A stretch of DNA of 64,000 nucleotides, taken from NCBI GenBank assembly GCA_027038965.1, contig JALWFG010000015.1, positions 1 through 64,000 of the forward strand, written 5' to 3'. Source of the DNA: Candidatus Desulfofervidaceae bacterium (lineage in GTDB: Bacteria > Desulfobacterota > Desulfofervidia > Desulfofervidales > Desulfofervidaceae). The notes under the pieces were generated by a model. It searched no databases. It had not been told where the DNA came from and worked only from the letters and a program-made list of their open reading frames with translations. Shown one piece after another: positions 7,576-16,116 of this stretch (the first letter of the stretch is position 1; each line of letters starts with the position of its first letter). A program made the translations under genes and the position numbers.

Positions 7576-8004
7576 TTAAACTTTGTTTTTTTGGGCCCTT
7601 AGATAGCTGTCTAGAATTAGGGCAGCCGCTAATTTATCAATAATTTTCTTTCTCTTACGACGACTCAGATCAGCCTTTATTAATACATCTTCTGCCTCAA
7701 CTGTAGTTAGACTTTCGTCCCAAGTGACGATGGGTATGTTTAATTTATTCTGTATCTTTTGAACAAAATTCAAAACCCGGTCTGCGGCCTGGCCAATTTC
7801 TCCCTTTAAGGTGATAGGAATTCCTACCACAATCTTGATTACTCCTTGTTCCTCAACAATTTTTTTTATTGTTTCCACAACAAAGTCATCACTTTTTCTT
7901 TCAATTACTTGAAAAGGTTGGGCTGTCCATTGGAGTTCATCACTAATAGCGATTCCTATTCGCTTTGTTCCAAAATCTATGGCCAAAATCCTTCCTGATG
8001 TCAT
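7576..8004 (-). CDS. ruvX: YqgF/RuvX family putative Holliday junction resolvase
   Basis: An RNase H-fold protein of 142 residues, with the family signature ILAIDFGTKRIGIAISDE at the N terminus, the WDESLTT motif and the C-terminal KIIDKLAAALILDSYL. YqgF is implicated in 16S rRNA 3'-end maturation and/or junction resolution. The ATG at 8004 overlaps the stop of the upstream yihY-like gene as ATGA, which favours this start over an in-frame one 51 bases upstream. The two genes are probably translationally coupled. Confidence 0.88.
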   Translation of the reverse strand: MTSGRILAIDFGTKRIGIAISDELQWTAQPFQVIERKSDDFVVETIKKIVEEQGVIKIVVGIPITLKGEIGQAADRVLNFVQKIQNKLNIPIVTWDESLTTVEAEDVLIKADLSRRKRKKIIDKLAAALILDSYLRAQKNKV

Positions 8005-9182
8005 CTTTCCAAGAGGTCTCCTAGGGTTAATTCTCCCCATTCCTTTTTTAAACATGCCTGAAATTTTTGTGCCAGTTCTTCAAATTGAGCGGGTGTTTTG
8101 TTGTGTAACTTTGAAGAAAATCTTAAAGGACAGAAAACGATTTCCTTAATAGATAATCTTTCCAGAGGTGTGTTAGGCAAAAATTCTCCCTTTGGGGTTT
8201 CAGTGATAATCCCCTGTTTTTCAAACTCCTGAATCAAAAAATACAATTTGGGCAAAGGGATATCTAATTTTTGGGCCAATTCTCTGATTGTAAGCCGTTT
8301 TTTATCTTGATGAAAATTGGAGAGAAGGAGATAAAGGAGCAAGACTGGCCATAAGGGGTTAAAGTAATGCTCACTTTGCTCAGGTATATATGGATAATCT
8401 AAGATAAAGGTAATCTCAGCCCCAAAAAGAACAATATTCCACACCCAATACACCCAGACCAAAAATATGGGAATTACACTTAAAGCACCGTATATTTTTT
8501 CAAAATTCGCATAATAGTGGATATAATACCGAAATGCCCATTTCCCTAATTCAAAGAGAAGGCTTGCAAAAATACTACCTATCAAGGCAGCTTTGAAACT
8601 TACTTCTGTGTAGGGAAATAGGCGGTAAAGCAAGGCCATGGCAAGGATGTTTAGAATTACTGAGATTATGACTGGAGAGAATGAGAAATGTTGGATTTTG
8701 GCAATAAATCCCAGAGATGCCCCTAACAAAAGGGGGGACAAGGTCAACACAGTCCAAAAAGAGACAAATTTGTTAAGGAGAGGTCTCCTTTTTTTGACAT
8801 GCCAGATATGGTTGAAAATAGCTTCAATTACACTTAATACCATAAAGGCGATAAAGATTAAAATGATACTGCTAATAATGCTTAAAGCGGCTGTATTAGC
8901 AATGAATTTCTCTATGTTCTGTTCTATAATAGGAACTAAATTTGATTCTGGTAAAAAGTAGTTTAATAGAAACGAACGAATTTTGGCTGGGGAGAGTTTA
9001 AAGTGACCAATTAAGGAAAAGGAAATCGTAGCTAAGGGTACTAAAGAGAGAATGGTAGCGTATGTGAGCGTAGCAGCATAGGCGGGACAACTATCTTTCA
9101 GGAATTTGTTAAAGGCCAGTTTAAGAGAATGAAGCATTTGTGTTTTTAAAAGCCTTATTTTCCACATGAACCTATAGAACAA
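8001..9182 (-). CDS. YihY/BrkB-family integral membrane protein
   Basis: A 393-residue protein with the family hallmark of an N-terminal YAATLTYATILSLVPL segment followed by about six transmembrane helices, including FWTVLTLSPLLLGASLGF and a VIPIFLVWVYWVWNIVLFGAE helix. The C-terminal cytosolic extension, from about residue 280, resembles a winged-helix region (LTIRELAQKLDIPLPKLYFLIQEFEKQGII), as in some longer family members. These proteins were once mis-annotated as RNase BN and their physiological role is unresolved. It overlaps ruvX by 4 bases. Confidence 0.85.
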   Translation of the reverse strand: MFYRFMWKIRLLKTQMLHSLKLAFNKFLKDSCPAYAATLTYATILSLVPLATISFSLIGHFKLSPAKIRSFLLNYFLPESNLVPIIEQNIEKFIANTAALSIISSIILIFIAFMVLSVIEAIFNHIWHVKKRRPLLNKFVSFWTVLTLSPLLLGASLGFIAKIQHFSFSPVIISVILNILAMALLYRLFPYTEVSFKAALIGSIFASLLFELGKWAFRYYIHYYANFEKIYGALSVIPIFLVWVYWVWNIVLFGAEITFILDYPYIPEQSEHYFNPLWPVLLLYLLLSNFHQDKKRLTIRELAQKLDIPLPKLYFLIQEFEKQGIITETPKGEFLPNTPLERLSIKEIVFCPLRFSSKLHNKTPAQFEELAQKFQACLKKEWGELTLGDLLER

Positions 9183-9268
9183 CTAAAGATTTTTACCCTC
9201 AATGGATATTTGCCTCTATGAATGACGACTAGATTATAGATAGCAGTTTTTTTACTCCTTAATGACTT

Positions 9269-9985
9269 TTATGAAACCGACTGTAGCAATATTCCTGAGA
9301 GTTTTTTCTCTAATTTTTCCTTTGAAAGCTCCAGATATCTTTCGGCCTTTCTGGATAGAGGTAGGTCAGAATAGTGGTCTAATAAATATTTAAACCGTAA
9401 CAGAGCTGATTTATAGGCGCCGGTGCGATAATAGAAGTATCCTACATAAAACTCATGAGCAGCTAATTTTTCTCGGCATATTCTTATCTTGAGTAATGCC
9501 CTTTTGGCACAACGAGAGTTAGGGTATTCTTTAATGACCTTATTGAAAACTTCTAAAGCCCTTTGGGTCATGGTCTGATCGCGGTCAATCGTAGGGATTT
9601 GATGAAAGTAACACAGCCCAATTTGATAAAGGGCATAAGCAACGGCTTGATGTTTAGGATGAAGATTTATAAAGTCTTTGTAAGAGAGTATAGCATTATC
9701 AAAATCCCTTTTATAATAATAGGCATCAGCCAGCCTTAATTGAGCTATAATCGCTTCTGGCGCAAAGGGATAGGCATCTTTTATATATTGGAAGATTTGA
9801 ATAGCTTTATCAAATTGACCGTTTTGAAAGGCATCTTGACCTTCTTGGAGTAAATTACTAAGGGATTGCTCTTCAAAAGAAGGGGGGGAAGAAAATAAAC
9901 CGCATCCTTGCAAACTCAAACTAAGCCCCACCAAGAGCCACAAAATCAAGTATAAATGCAACTTAAATTTGCATCCACTTTGCAT
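9269..9985 (-). CDS. bamD: Outer membrane protein assembly factor BamD (YfiO)
   Basis: A 238-residue lipoprotein with a signal sequence ending in the lipobox LQGC near residue 28, followed by TPR repeats of the BamD type (FEEQSLSNLLQEGQDAFQNGQFDKAIQIFQYIKDAYPF, split across repeats). BamD is the essential lipoprotein partner of BamA in beta-barrel insertion, so the cell has an outer membrane. The start codon overlaps the trxA stop by one base (TAATG), indicating coupled translation with the upstream thioredoxin gene. Confidence 0.88.
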   Translation of the reverse strand: MQSGCKFKLHLYLILWLLVGLSLSLQGCGLFSSPPSFEEQSLSNLLQEGQDAFQNGQFDKAIQIFQYIKDAYPFAPEAIIAQLRLADAYYYKRDFDNAILSYKDFINLHPKHQAVAYALYQIGLCYFHQIPTIDRDQTMTQRALEVFNKVIKEYPNSRCAKRALLKIRICREKLAAHEFYVGYFYYRTGAYKSALLRFKYLLDHYSDLPLSRKAERYLELSKEKLEKKLSGILLQSVS

Positions 9986-10311
9986 TACGATCCCAAGGCC
10001 TTTTTGATTGCCTCTTCTATGATACTCTTAGGGACTGCCCCTGTGATTTGGTCATATACCTGACCATTTTTAAAGATAATCAGGGTAGGGATGGCTCGGA
10101 TGCCATATTTCCCCGGGGTGATGGGTGCTTCGTCAACATTAAGTTTGACTACCTTCAACTTTCCATCGTATTGGGTAGCGAGCTCCTCAACGATGGGTGC
10201 AATTGCCCGACATGGCCCGCACCAAGGAGCCCAAAAGTCTACTAATACCGGGATGGCAGATTTAAGAACTTCCTCTTCAAAATTAGCATCATTAACATGC
10301 AATAAGGCCAT
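9985..10311 (-). CDS. trxA: Thioredoxin
   Basis: A 108-residue classic thioredoxin with the redox-active WCGPC motif (C31 and C34), the buried aspartate in VDFWAPW and the cis-proline loop IRAIPTL. It reduces protein disulfides in the cytoplasm. It is the first gene of a short unit with bamD. No export signal is present. Confidence 0.95.
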   Translation of the reverse strand: MALLHVNDANFEEEVLKSAIPVLVDFWAPWCGPCRAIAPIVEELATQYDGKLKVVKLNVDEAPITPGKYGIRAIPTLIIFKNGQVYDQITGAVPKSIIEEAIKKALGS

Positions 10312-10427
10312 TTTGTGCCTCCACTTTGTTTTTGCCCTGATTTAACCACGGCAGATGCCCTTTGTCAACAATTTATCTAAATCATTCCTGTCTTTTCAAA
10401 CACACTCACTAGCAAACAACTTTAAAG

Positions 10428-11492
10428 CTACTGGATGTATATTTCCACTCTTCTATTTTGGGCCCTACCTTCTGGGGTCTGATTTGAAGCCTTGGGTTTA
10501 GATGCCCCATAGCCTATAACTTGAATTCTCTGAGGATCAATCTTATAGCGGTTAATAAGGTATTGCTTTACTGCCTCTGCCCTTTTGAGAGATAACTTGA
10601 GATTATAACATTTTGTTCCTATACTATCTGTATGTCCACAAATTAGGGCCCTTTTGGTAGGACATTGAGACAGATAATTGCCTATTTTGTCTAGAAAATT
10701 ATAAAATTTGGGATTAACTTCATACTTGGCTGAGTCAAAATAAATTATAAAGCTTTTAGAGGCTAAATTACACCTATCTGGTTTGATGGGAGCTGGTTTA
10801 AGAACGATCTTTTTAATGTCAAGCACTTTGAATACATAATCTTGAAGCCTTGAATTGCTTTCCAATTCGGAAGCCCTGATAAAATAACCACATTTTGCAG
10901 TTTTAACAATTTTTCTTAATGTTTCCTCGCCTTGACTGGAATTTCCTATCAGGATAGCAGAAATACAAACTTTGTTTCCATATTTCTGCTTTAAATTTTG
11001 GGTTACTTTTATGGCATCCCGAATGCCATTTTGAAGACCGTCGCTTAGGATGAGAAGGGCTATTTGCCCCCTTGCATTGTCAAAAAAACTTTGCATGTTT
11101 ATTAAGGCATTCCCCAAGGGTGTAGGACCAGCGCCCTTGGAGACCTGTGAGATGGCCTTGAGGTACTCCTGGCGATTAAAGCGAGATAATGGATATAAGA
11201 CTTGCAAACAATGTTTAATGGCTGAAGGTTCCCCTCCAAATAAGCATAAGGATGCCTTAAGTTTTTTTACCCCAGGCCTTGGAATGGCCTTGATAAAGGC
11301 TGACAGCATCCTTTTTTCAATTTCATTTTTCTTACCCAAACAGACGCTTTGATTCATCGAGCTGCTGATATCCATAAGCACTATTAAGGCATCCTTCTTA
11401 ACTTGCCAAATCTCTAGGGCATTAACCTTTAAGGGCTTGACAAAAATTAGAACCCCAAGCAAAATCCACCCTATGACAAAACTTTTCTTCAT
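10428..11492 (-). CDS. VWA-domain protein with C-terminal OmpA-like peptidoglycan-binding domain
   Basis: A 354-residue exported protein: signal peptide (residues 1-25), a von Willebrand A domain with the metal-binding MIDAS motif DISSS near residue 42, then an OmpA C-terminal domain from about 245 (FIIYFDSAKYEV, ICGHTDSIGTKCYN, LSLKRAEAVKQYL, VIGYGASKPKASN). The last module binds diaminopimelate-type peptidoglycan. It probably sits in the periplasm, attached to the wall. The fusion is known in Deltaproteobacteria but has no defined function that I can name. It is transcribed alone, divergently from dnaJ. Confidence 0.82.
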   Translation of the reverse strand: MKKSFVIGWILLGVLIFVKPLKVNALEIWQVKKDALIVLMDISSSMNQSVCLGKKNEIEKRMLSAFIKAIPRPGVKKLKASLCLFGGEPSAIKHCLQVLYPLSRFNRQEYLKAISQVSKGAGPTPLGNALINMQSFFDNARGQIALLILSDGLQNGIRDAIKVTQNLKQKYGNKVCISAILIGNSSQGEETLRKIVKTAKCGYFIRASELESNSRLQDYVFKVLDIKKIVLKPAPIKPDRCNLASKSFIIYFDSAKYEVNPKFYNFLDKIGNYLSQCPTKRALICGHTDSIGTKCYNLKLSLKRAEAVKQYLINRYKIDPQRIQVIGYGASKPKASNQTPEGRAQNRRVEIYIQ

Positions 11493-11666
11493 TTCCTTCC
11501 CCTATCTGAACAGATTTTTACTAACTATCCAGTATATTGACTAGTTAAAACGATGTCAAGATTTTGATAAGTGCCAAGGTTTGCTATTGTCTTTAAAAAA
11601 ATTATATTCTCCTCTCTAAATTTTGACTTTTAAATAGGTTGCAGTCTTTTAGAAAAGCACGCTTCC

Positions 11667-11695
11667 TTGACATAGAATTCTTAAGTGTTTATTTT
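11667..11695 (+). promoter_or_regulatory. Predicted sigma-70 promoter of the dnaJ-HAD unit
   Basis: TTGACA (11667-11672), a 17-base spacer and TATTTT (11690-11695). The expected transcription start lies downstream of an alternative in-frame start at 11685, so it supports translation from the ATG at 11715. Confidence 0.55.
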
Positions 11696-11714
11696 AAAGT
11701 TCAGGGGTAAAGAA

Positions 11715-12632
11715 ATGCACAAAGATTATTATAAAATCTTGGGCATTCCACGGAATGCTACTCAAGAGGAAATAAAAAAGGCCTATCGCCGTCTTGTATT
11801 AAAGTATCATCCCGACCGCAATAAAACTAAAGAGGCTGAAGAAAAGTTTAAAGAAATTAACGAGGCTTATGCCGTTTTAGGAGATCCTGAGAAAAGGCGA
11901 CAATACGATGCCATGGGAGCGGCTAGTTTCCATCAGCAATACTCTACTGAAGACATTTTTAGAAATTTCGATGTTGGAGACCTTTTTAAAGACCTTGGTT
12001 TTAGCACTGACGACCTTTTTTCCTTTCTCTTTGGACATAAAAGGGGAGTCTCAGGCCACTTTCGCTACCATACTGGGTCCTTTGGATATGAGCATCCCCG
12101 CAGTTCTCCAGTAAAGGGCCCTGATTTGATTTATGAAATGGCCATTTCGCTAGAAGAGGCCGCCAAAGGGGGAGAGAAGACCATTGCTTACGAAAGAAGT
12201 GGAAAGCAAGAAAAAATCGTAGTAAGAATTCCACCTGGGGTAAAAGATGGTCAGAAATTACGCCTAGCTGGCAAAGGCGAATTTGGACCCACAGGGTTAG
12301 CAGGGGATCTCTATATCAAAATTCGTTTAATGCCTCATCCCATTTTTAAACGGGAAGGTGATGATTTATATATAGACAAGACAATTACCTTTTCTCAAGC
12401 TGCTTTAGGAACAAAGGTCCATGTACCCACGCTTGAGGGCAAAACCCTTGAGGTAAAAATCCCTCCTGGAACTCAATCTCATACCAAGCTTCGCTTGCGA
12501 GGTCATGGAATGCCCCGTCTTAGAGCTGGCGGACGGGGAGATTTATTCGTGCGAGTTATCGTTCAAATCCCGCGCTATCTTACTGAAGAACAACGCCGCT
12601 TAATAGAAGAGTTGGCCAAGTTGGGATTATGA
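11715..12632 (+). CDS. cbpA: CbpA-type DnaJ co-chaperone
   Basis: A 305-residue J-domain protein. The J domain (residues 1-70) carries the HPD motif in KYHPDRNK. A Phe/Gly-containing linker follows, then two beta-sandwich client-binding domains ([37 protein letters not shown]). The four CxxCxGxG zinc-finger repeats of true DnaJ are missing, which makes it CbpA-like. It stimulates DnaK ATPase. The start is chosen at 11715, with an AGGGG site and a promoter just upstream. The next gene starts two bases after its stop. Confidence 0.88.
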   Translation: MHKDYYKILGIPRNATQEEIKKAYRRLVLKYHPDRNKTKEAEEKFKEINEAYAVLGDPEKRRQYDAMGAASFHQQYSTEDIFRNFDVGDLFKDLGFSTDDLFSFLFGHKRGVSGHFRYHTGSFGYEHPRSSPVKGPDLIYEMAISLEEAAKGGEKTIAYERSGKQEKIVVRIPPGVKDGQKLRLAGKGEFGPTGLAGDLYIKIRLMPHPIFKREGDDLYIDKTITFSQAALGTKVHVPTLEGKTLEVKIPPGTQSHTKLRLRGHGMPRLRAGGRGDLFVRVIVQIPRYLTEEQRRLIEELAKLGL

Positions 12633-12633
12633 G

Positions 12634-13341
12634 GTGAGGCTAATCTTATTTGACATTGATAATACCTTATTGAAGGGAACAAGGGCCCATCAATTGGCCT
12701 TCGTGCACGCCTTGGGAAGTGTGTTTGAGATTCCATTTACTTTAGAGGACATAAATGTTGGGAACAAACCCGGTACCACAGATCCCGAAATTATGATTTC
12801 GGCCTTAAAAAGAAAAGGTATCCCTGAAAAAGTCATTAAGGAGAAGTTGCCTTTATGTTTTGAAAAGACCGCCAAAGTCTTTCCTAAACTTTTAAGACAG
12901 GAAAATCTTGTTATCCTGCCCGGTGTCAAGTCCCTTTTGGTTGCTTTAAGAACAAACGGAGGTTTGTTGGGATTGGTGACAGGAAATTTGGAACCCATTG
13001 CTTGGACCAAAATGGAAACAGTAGGGCTAAAATCTTTTTTCTCTTTTGGGGCCTTTGGAAGTGATCATGCTGAAAGGAGTATTTTAGTATCTTTAGCAAT
13101 TGAGAGAGCAAAAAACCTGTGTAGAGGGGATGGTCGTTCTGATGATTTTTTCTTTAAAGGAATCTACTTGATAGGAGATACCATTAGGGATATCCTAGCT
13201 GGTAAAAGGGTCGGAGTAAAAACCATTGCCGTTGCCACTGGAAATGTTCCTAAAGAGGAACTTCAAGAGGCAGGGGCAGACCTTGTAGTGGAAACTCTGG
13301 CCGAAACAGAGAAACTCCTTAGCTGGATTAGTCAAGGTTAA
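12634..13341 (+). CDS. HAD-superfamily phosphatase (phosphoglycolate phosphatase-like)
   Basis: A 235-residue haloacid dehalogenase-fold hydrolase: motif I DIDNTLLKG, motif II VTGN, a conserved lysine region and motif III GDTIRDILAGKRVGVKTIAV. The helical cap between motifs I and II is of the phosphoglycolate phosphatase / beta-phosphoglucomutase type. The substrate is unknown. The start is a GTG one base after the dnaJ stop, so the pair is coupled. Confidence 0.8.
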   Translation: MRLILFDIDNTLLKGTRAHQLAFVHALGSVFEIPFTLEDINVGNKPGTTDPEIMISALKRKGIPEKVIKEKLPLCFEKTAKVFPKLLRQENLVILPGVKSLLVALRTNGGLLGLVTGNLEPIAWTKMETVGLKSFFSFGAFGSDHAERSILVSLAIERAKNLCRGDGRSDDFFFKGIYLIGDTIRDILAGKRVGVKTIAVATGNVPKEELQEAGADLVVETLAETEKLLSWISQG

Positions 13342-13411
13342 GCATCTTTTGCTTTGTTCTGTTTAAGCCCGAACTAGACATTGTTTTACTACCCCTTGCT
13401 TAAAAAATACT

Positions 13412-14053
13412 TTAAGGGAGCTTAATAACTTCTACCTTTGGCGGCGGTTTAAATTCAAAGAAGTCATTTCTGAAAGATTTATTATAAGTGAAGTTCTGAA
13501 AGTCTATCCTGTTTTGGTTTCCATAAAGGTCTTCAAATTCAAGTCCTTTAATTTGATAATCTTTCTTCTTAATCCATACCTTGATCCTTTTAGAGTTTAT
13601 TTGAGATTGCTTAGGGATAAGGGTCAAGACAAATTCGGTCTTTGTTTCTTTTAAGGAAGTGTTAAAAAATTTGGCCACGTTTTTGATATTTAAAAATAGG
13701 GCATAAAGAAGATGTTTATCAAAAAATTTGTTGATATTCCCAATCATAACTTGTTTTTGTCCTTCATCGTAAAACCATATCCTTTCTCCGTTGCTTATTA
13801 TGTGATATCTTTCAGGACTTGTGTAATCCCACCGCATCATTTTAGGGCGTTTTAGATAGACTATTCCTTCCATGCGTTTTTTTCTCTTCAATCCAGTAGT
13901 TAGTGTGGTTTTCTGGACAAAGTGGGCCTGCAAGGACTCAAACTGGGCATTTTTTTGTTGCATTTTGTCCAGAAGCATATTTACCGTTATTGCCCACGTG
14001 TTGACACCGTTTAAGAGGATTAATGTTATTACCCCAACAAATATCCGTTTCAT
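13412..14053 (-). CDS. lolA: Outer membrane lipoprotein carrier protein LolA
   Basis: A 213-residue periplasmic protein with a signal peptide (MKRIFVGVITLILLNGVNTWA). The family patterns QAHFVQ, GIVYLKRPKMMRWDYTSPE and IWFYDEGQKQVMIG are clear. LolA ferries lipoproteins from LolCDE to LolB across the periplasm, consistent with the several lipoproteins in this window. The ATG at 14053 overlaps the ftsK stop as ATGA and has an AAAGG site, so I prefer it to an in-frame start 15 bases upstream. Confidence 0.9.
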   Translation of the reverse strand: MKRIFVGVITLILLNGVNTWAITVNMLLDKMQQKNAQFESLQAHFVQKTTLTTGLKRKKRMEGIVYLKRPKMMRWDYTSPERYHIISNGERIWFYDEGQKQVMIGNINKFFDKHLLYALFLNIKNVAKFFNTSLKETKTEFVLTLIPKQSQINSKRIKVWIKKKDYQIKGLEFEDLYGNQNRIDFQNFTYNKSFRNDFFEFKPPPKVEVIKLP

Positions 14054-16095
14054 TTCCTTTCTCTCCAATCTTTCACCAAGACTTGTCTAGGTCTGATCCC
14101 ATCTGAAGGGCTTACAATTCCCTCCTCTTCCATGCGTTCAATCAATCTTGCTGCTCGGTTATATCCAATCCTAAGATGTCTTTGAACCATGGAAATAGAG
14201 GCTTTACCTGTTTTTATTACCAATTTTACGGCCTCTTTATATTTTTCGTCATCATAGTCCCCAATTTCAAATTCGTCTTTTTCCTCAGCTATCCTAAGGT
14301 CAGGGATGTATTCGGGTTTTCCTTGCTGTTTCCAAAAATTGACGATCGTTGTAATTTCCTTTTCAGAGACATAGGCCCCATGAAGTCTTTGAAGTTTGGC
14401 AGTTCCAGGGGGTAGAAACAACATGTCCCCTTGGCCTAGAAGCCTTTCAGCCCCCATTACATCTAAGATGGTTCTGGAATCTGTTTTCGATGAGACTTGA
14501 AAGCTGATTCTGGCAGGGAAATTGGCCTTTATTACCCCCGTAATAACATCTACTGATGGCCTTTGAGTAGCCAGGACAAGGTGCACGCCCGCTGCTCTGG
14601 CCATCTGTGCCAAGCGGACTAAAGAAGTTTGGACCTCTTTAGAGGCCACAATCATTAAATCTGCTAATTCGTCAATAACAATTACCAAATAGGGCAGGGG
14701 CAAATAACCTTCTTCTTGATGTTCATTTTCCCCTTGTCCCTTGGGGGACAGTTGCTTAATCTTGGCATTGTAATTTTCCAAATTCCTAGCCCCTATGTTG
14801 GCAAGGAGTTCATATCTTCTTTCCATTTCTTTAACGGCCCATTTAAGGGCTAAATTGGCTTCGTCCATATCCGTAATGACGGGGTAAATCAAATGAGGTA
14901 TATCATTGTAATAGGATAATTCAATTCTTTTGGGGTCAACCAGAAGCAACTTTAGTTCTTCAGGAGTACACTTGGTAAGAAGACCACAGATGAGGCTATT
15001 TAGACAAACGCTTTTTCCACTCCCTGTAGCCCCAGCGATCAATAGGTGTGGCATTTTAGTAAGGTCTGAAACAAAGGGCTTTCCAAAGATATCCTTGCCA
15101 AGGGCTAAGGGAAGTTTGGCTTGCTTAAAGGTGCTAACTTCAAGCACATCCCGTAGATAAACGATTTCTCTATCGGCATTGGGAACCTCTATGCCTACCA
15201 CAGCCTTACCTGGAATAGGGGCAACTACCCTAATGCTTCCAGCCTTAAGGTTTAAGGCCAAATCATCTGCCAATGAGGCAATCCGGCTAATTTTTACCCC
15301 TGGGGCCGGTTCAAATTCATACATAGTGACCACAGGGCCAGGGTTAATTTGTACTACCCTGCCATCTACTCCAAAGTCTTTTAGGGTTTCTTCTAAAAGA
15401 CGGGCTGTAGTTTGAAAGTATCCATTGTTTTGGCGCCTTTTTTTATCTCCTTCATGGGCAAAGATACCTAAAGGGGGCAATTTCCAGTTGCCACTCACTA
15501 CTGCCTTTTCCTCTTTTAAAGAGGACTCTCCTGTCTGCCTCTTTGTTTTTTTCTTCTTGGTTTGTTTTGTCTCCAAGGGAGAAGAAACAGAAAATGCATT
15601 TTTAAACCAGAGGGACAACCTTTTGTAACCCCTTGCTAAAAGGGATTCTTCTTTGGGCTTAGGAGAGAAGATGGAAAGATAAATAAAAACAAGCCCTAAT
15701 ATAACTAAGCTTATCTCCACAAGCCAACAAAAACTGGCCTTATATGGAGACAAAAATAGACTACCTATTTGGGTGTGTATCCAATGTCCCCATTTTCCTG
15801 ACCAAGTGGGAGAAACAAACCCTCCTATGGCACTAAACCCTGTAAAAAACAGAACAAATCCTAATAGGTTTAAAATTAGGTTTCTGACATTTCTTCGCCA
15901 GAGAAAAAAAGAGAAACTCATTGATCCCAAGGCTAGAACAAATGCCATTTCTCCCAATAGTGGAATAAAAAAGGACTGCCACAAGGAGTTTGACTCTCGG
16001 GAGAAGAAATCACTAGTAGCCAAGGTAAGAATAATAATGCCTAAAAAAAAGATAAAGACAGATAAACTTTTCCTCATGTAAGTAACAAATACCAT
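14050..16095 (-). CDS. ftsK: DNA translocase FtsK/SpoIIIE
   Basis: A 681-residue protein with about four N-terminal transmembrane helices (residues 8-150), a short basic linker, the alpha/beta translocase core with Walker A GATGSGKS and Walker B VIVIDELADLM, and a C-terminal gamma winged helix (SMVQRHLRIGYNRAARLIERMEEEGIVSPSDG, split). FtsK pumps DNA at the division septum and helps resolve chromosome dimers. The linker is much shorter than in E. coli, as in many Deltaproteobacteria. It is coupled to lolA downstream. Confidence 0.96.
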   Translation of the reverse strand: MVFVTYMRKSLSVFIFFLGIIILTLATSDFFSRESNSLWQSFFIPLLGEMAFVLALGSMSFSFFLWRRNVRNLILNLLGFVLFFTGFSAIGGFVSPTWSGKWGHWIHTQIGSLFLSPYKASFCWLVEISLVILGLVFIYLSIFSPKPKEESLLARGYKRLSLWFKNAFSVSSPLETKQTKKKKTKRQTGESSLKEEKAVVSGNWKLPPLGIFAHEGDKKRRQNNGYFQTTARLLEETLKDFGVDGRVVQINPGPVVTMYEFEPAPGVKISRIASLADDLALNLKAGSIRVVAPIPGKAVVGIEVPNADREIVYLRDVLEVSTFKQAKLPLALGKDIFGKPFVSDLTKMPHLLIAGATGSGKSVCLNSLICGLLTKCTPEELKLLLVDPKRIELSYYNDIPHLIYPVITDMDEANLALKWAVKEMERRYELLANIGARNLENYNAKIKQLSPKGQGENEHQEEGYLPLPYLVIVIDELADLMIVASKEVQTSLVRLAQMARAAGVHLVLATQRPSVDVITGVIKANFPARISFQVSSKTDSRTILDVMGAERLLGQGDMLFLPPGTAKLQRLHGAYVSEKEITTIVNFWKQQGKPEYIPDLRIAEEKDEFEIGDYDDEKYKEAVKLVIKTGKASISMVQRHLRIGYNRAARLIERMEEEGIVSPSDGIRPRQVLVKDWRERK

Positions 16096-16116
16096 GCAGT
16101 TTATGGCTTGTCAAAC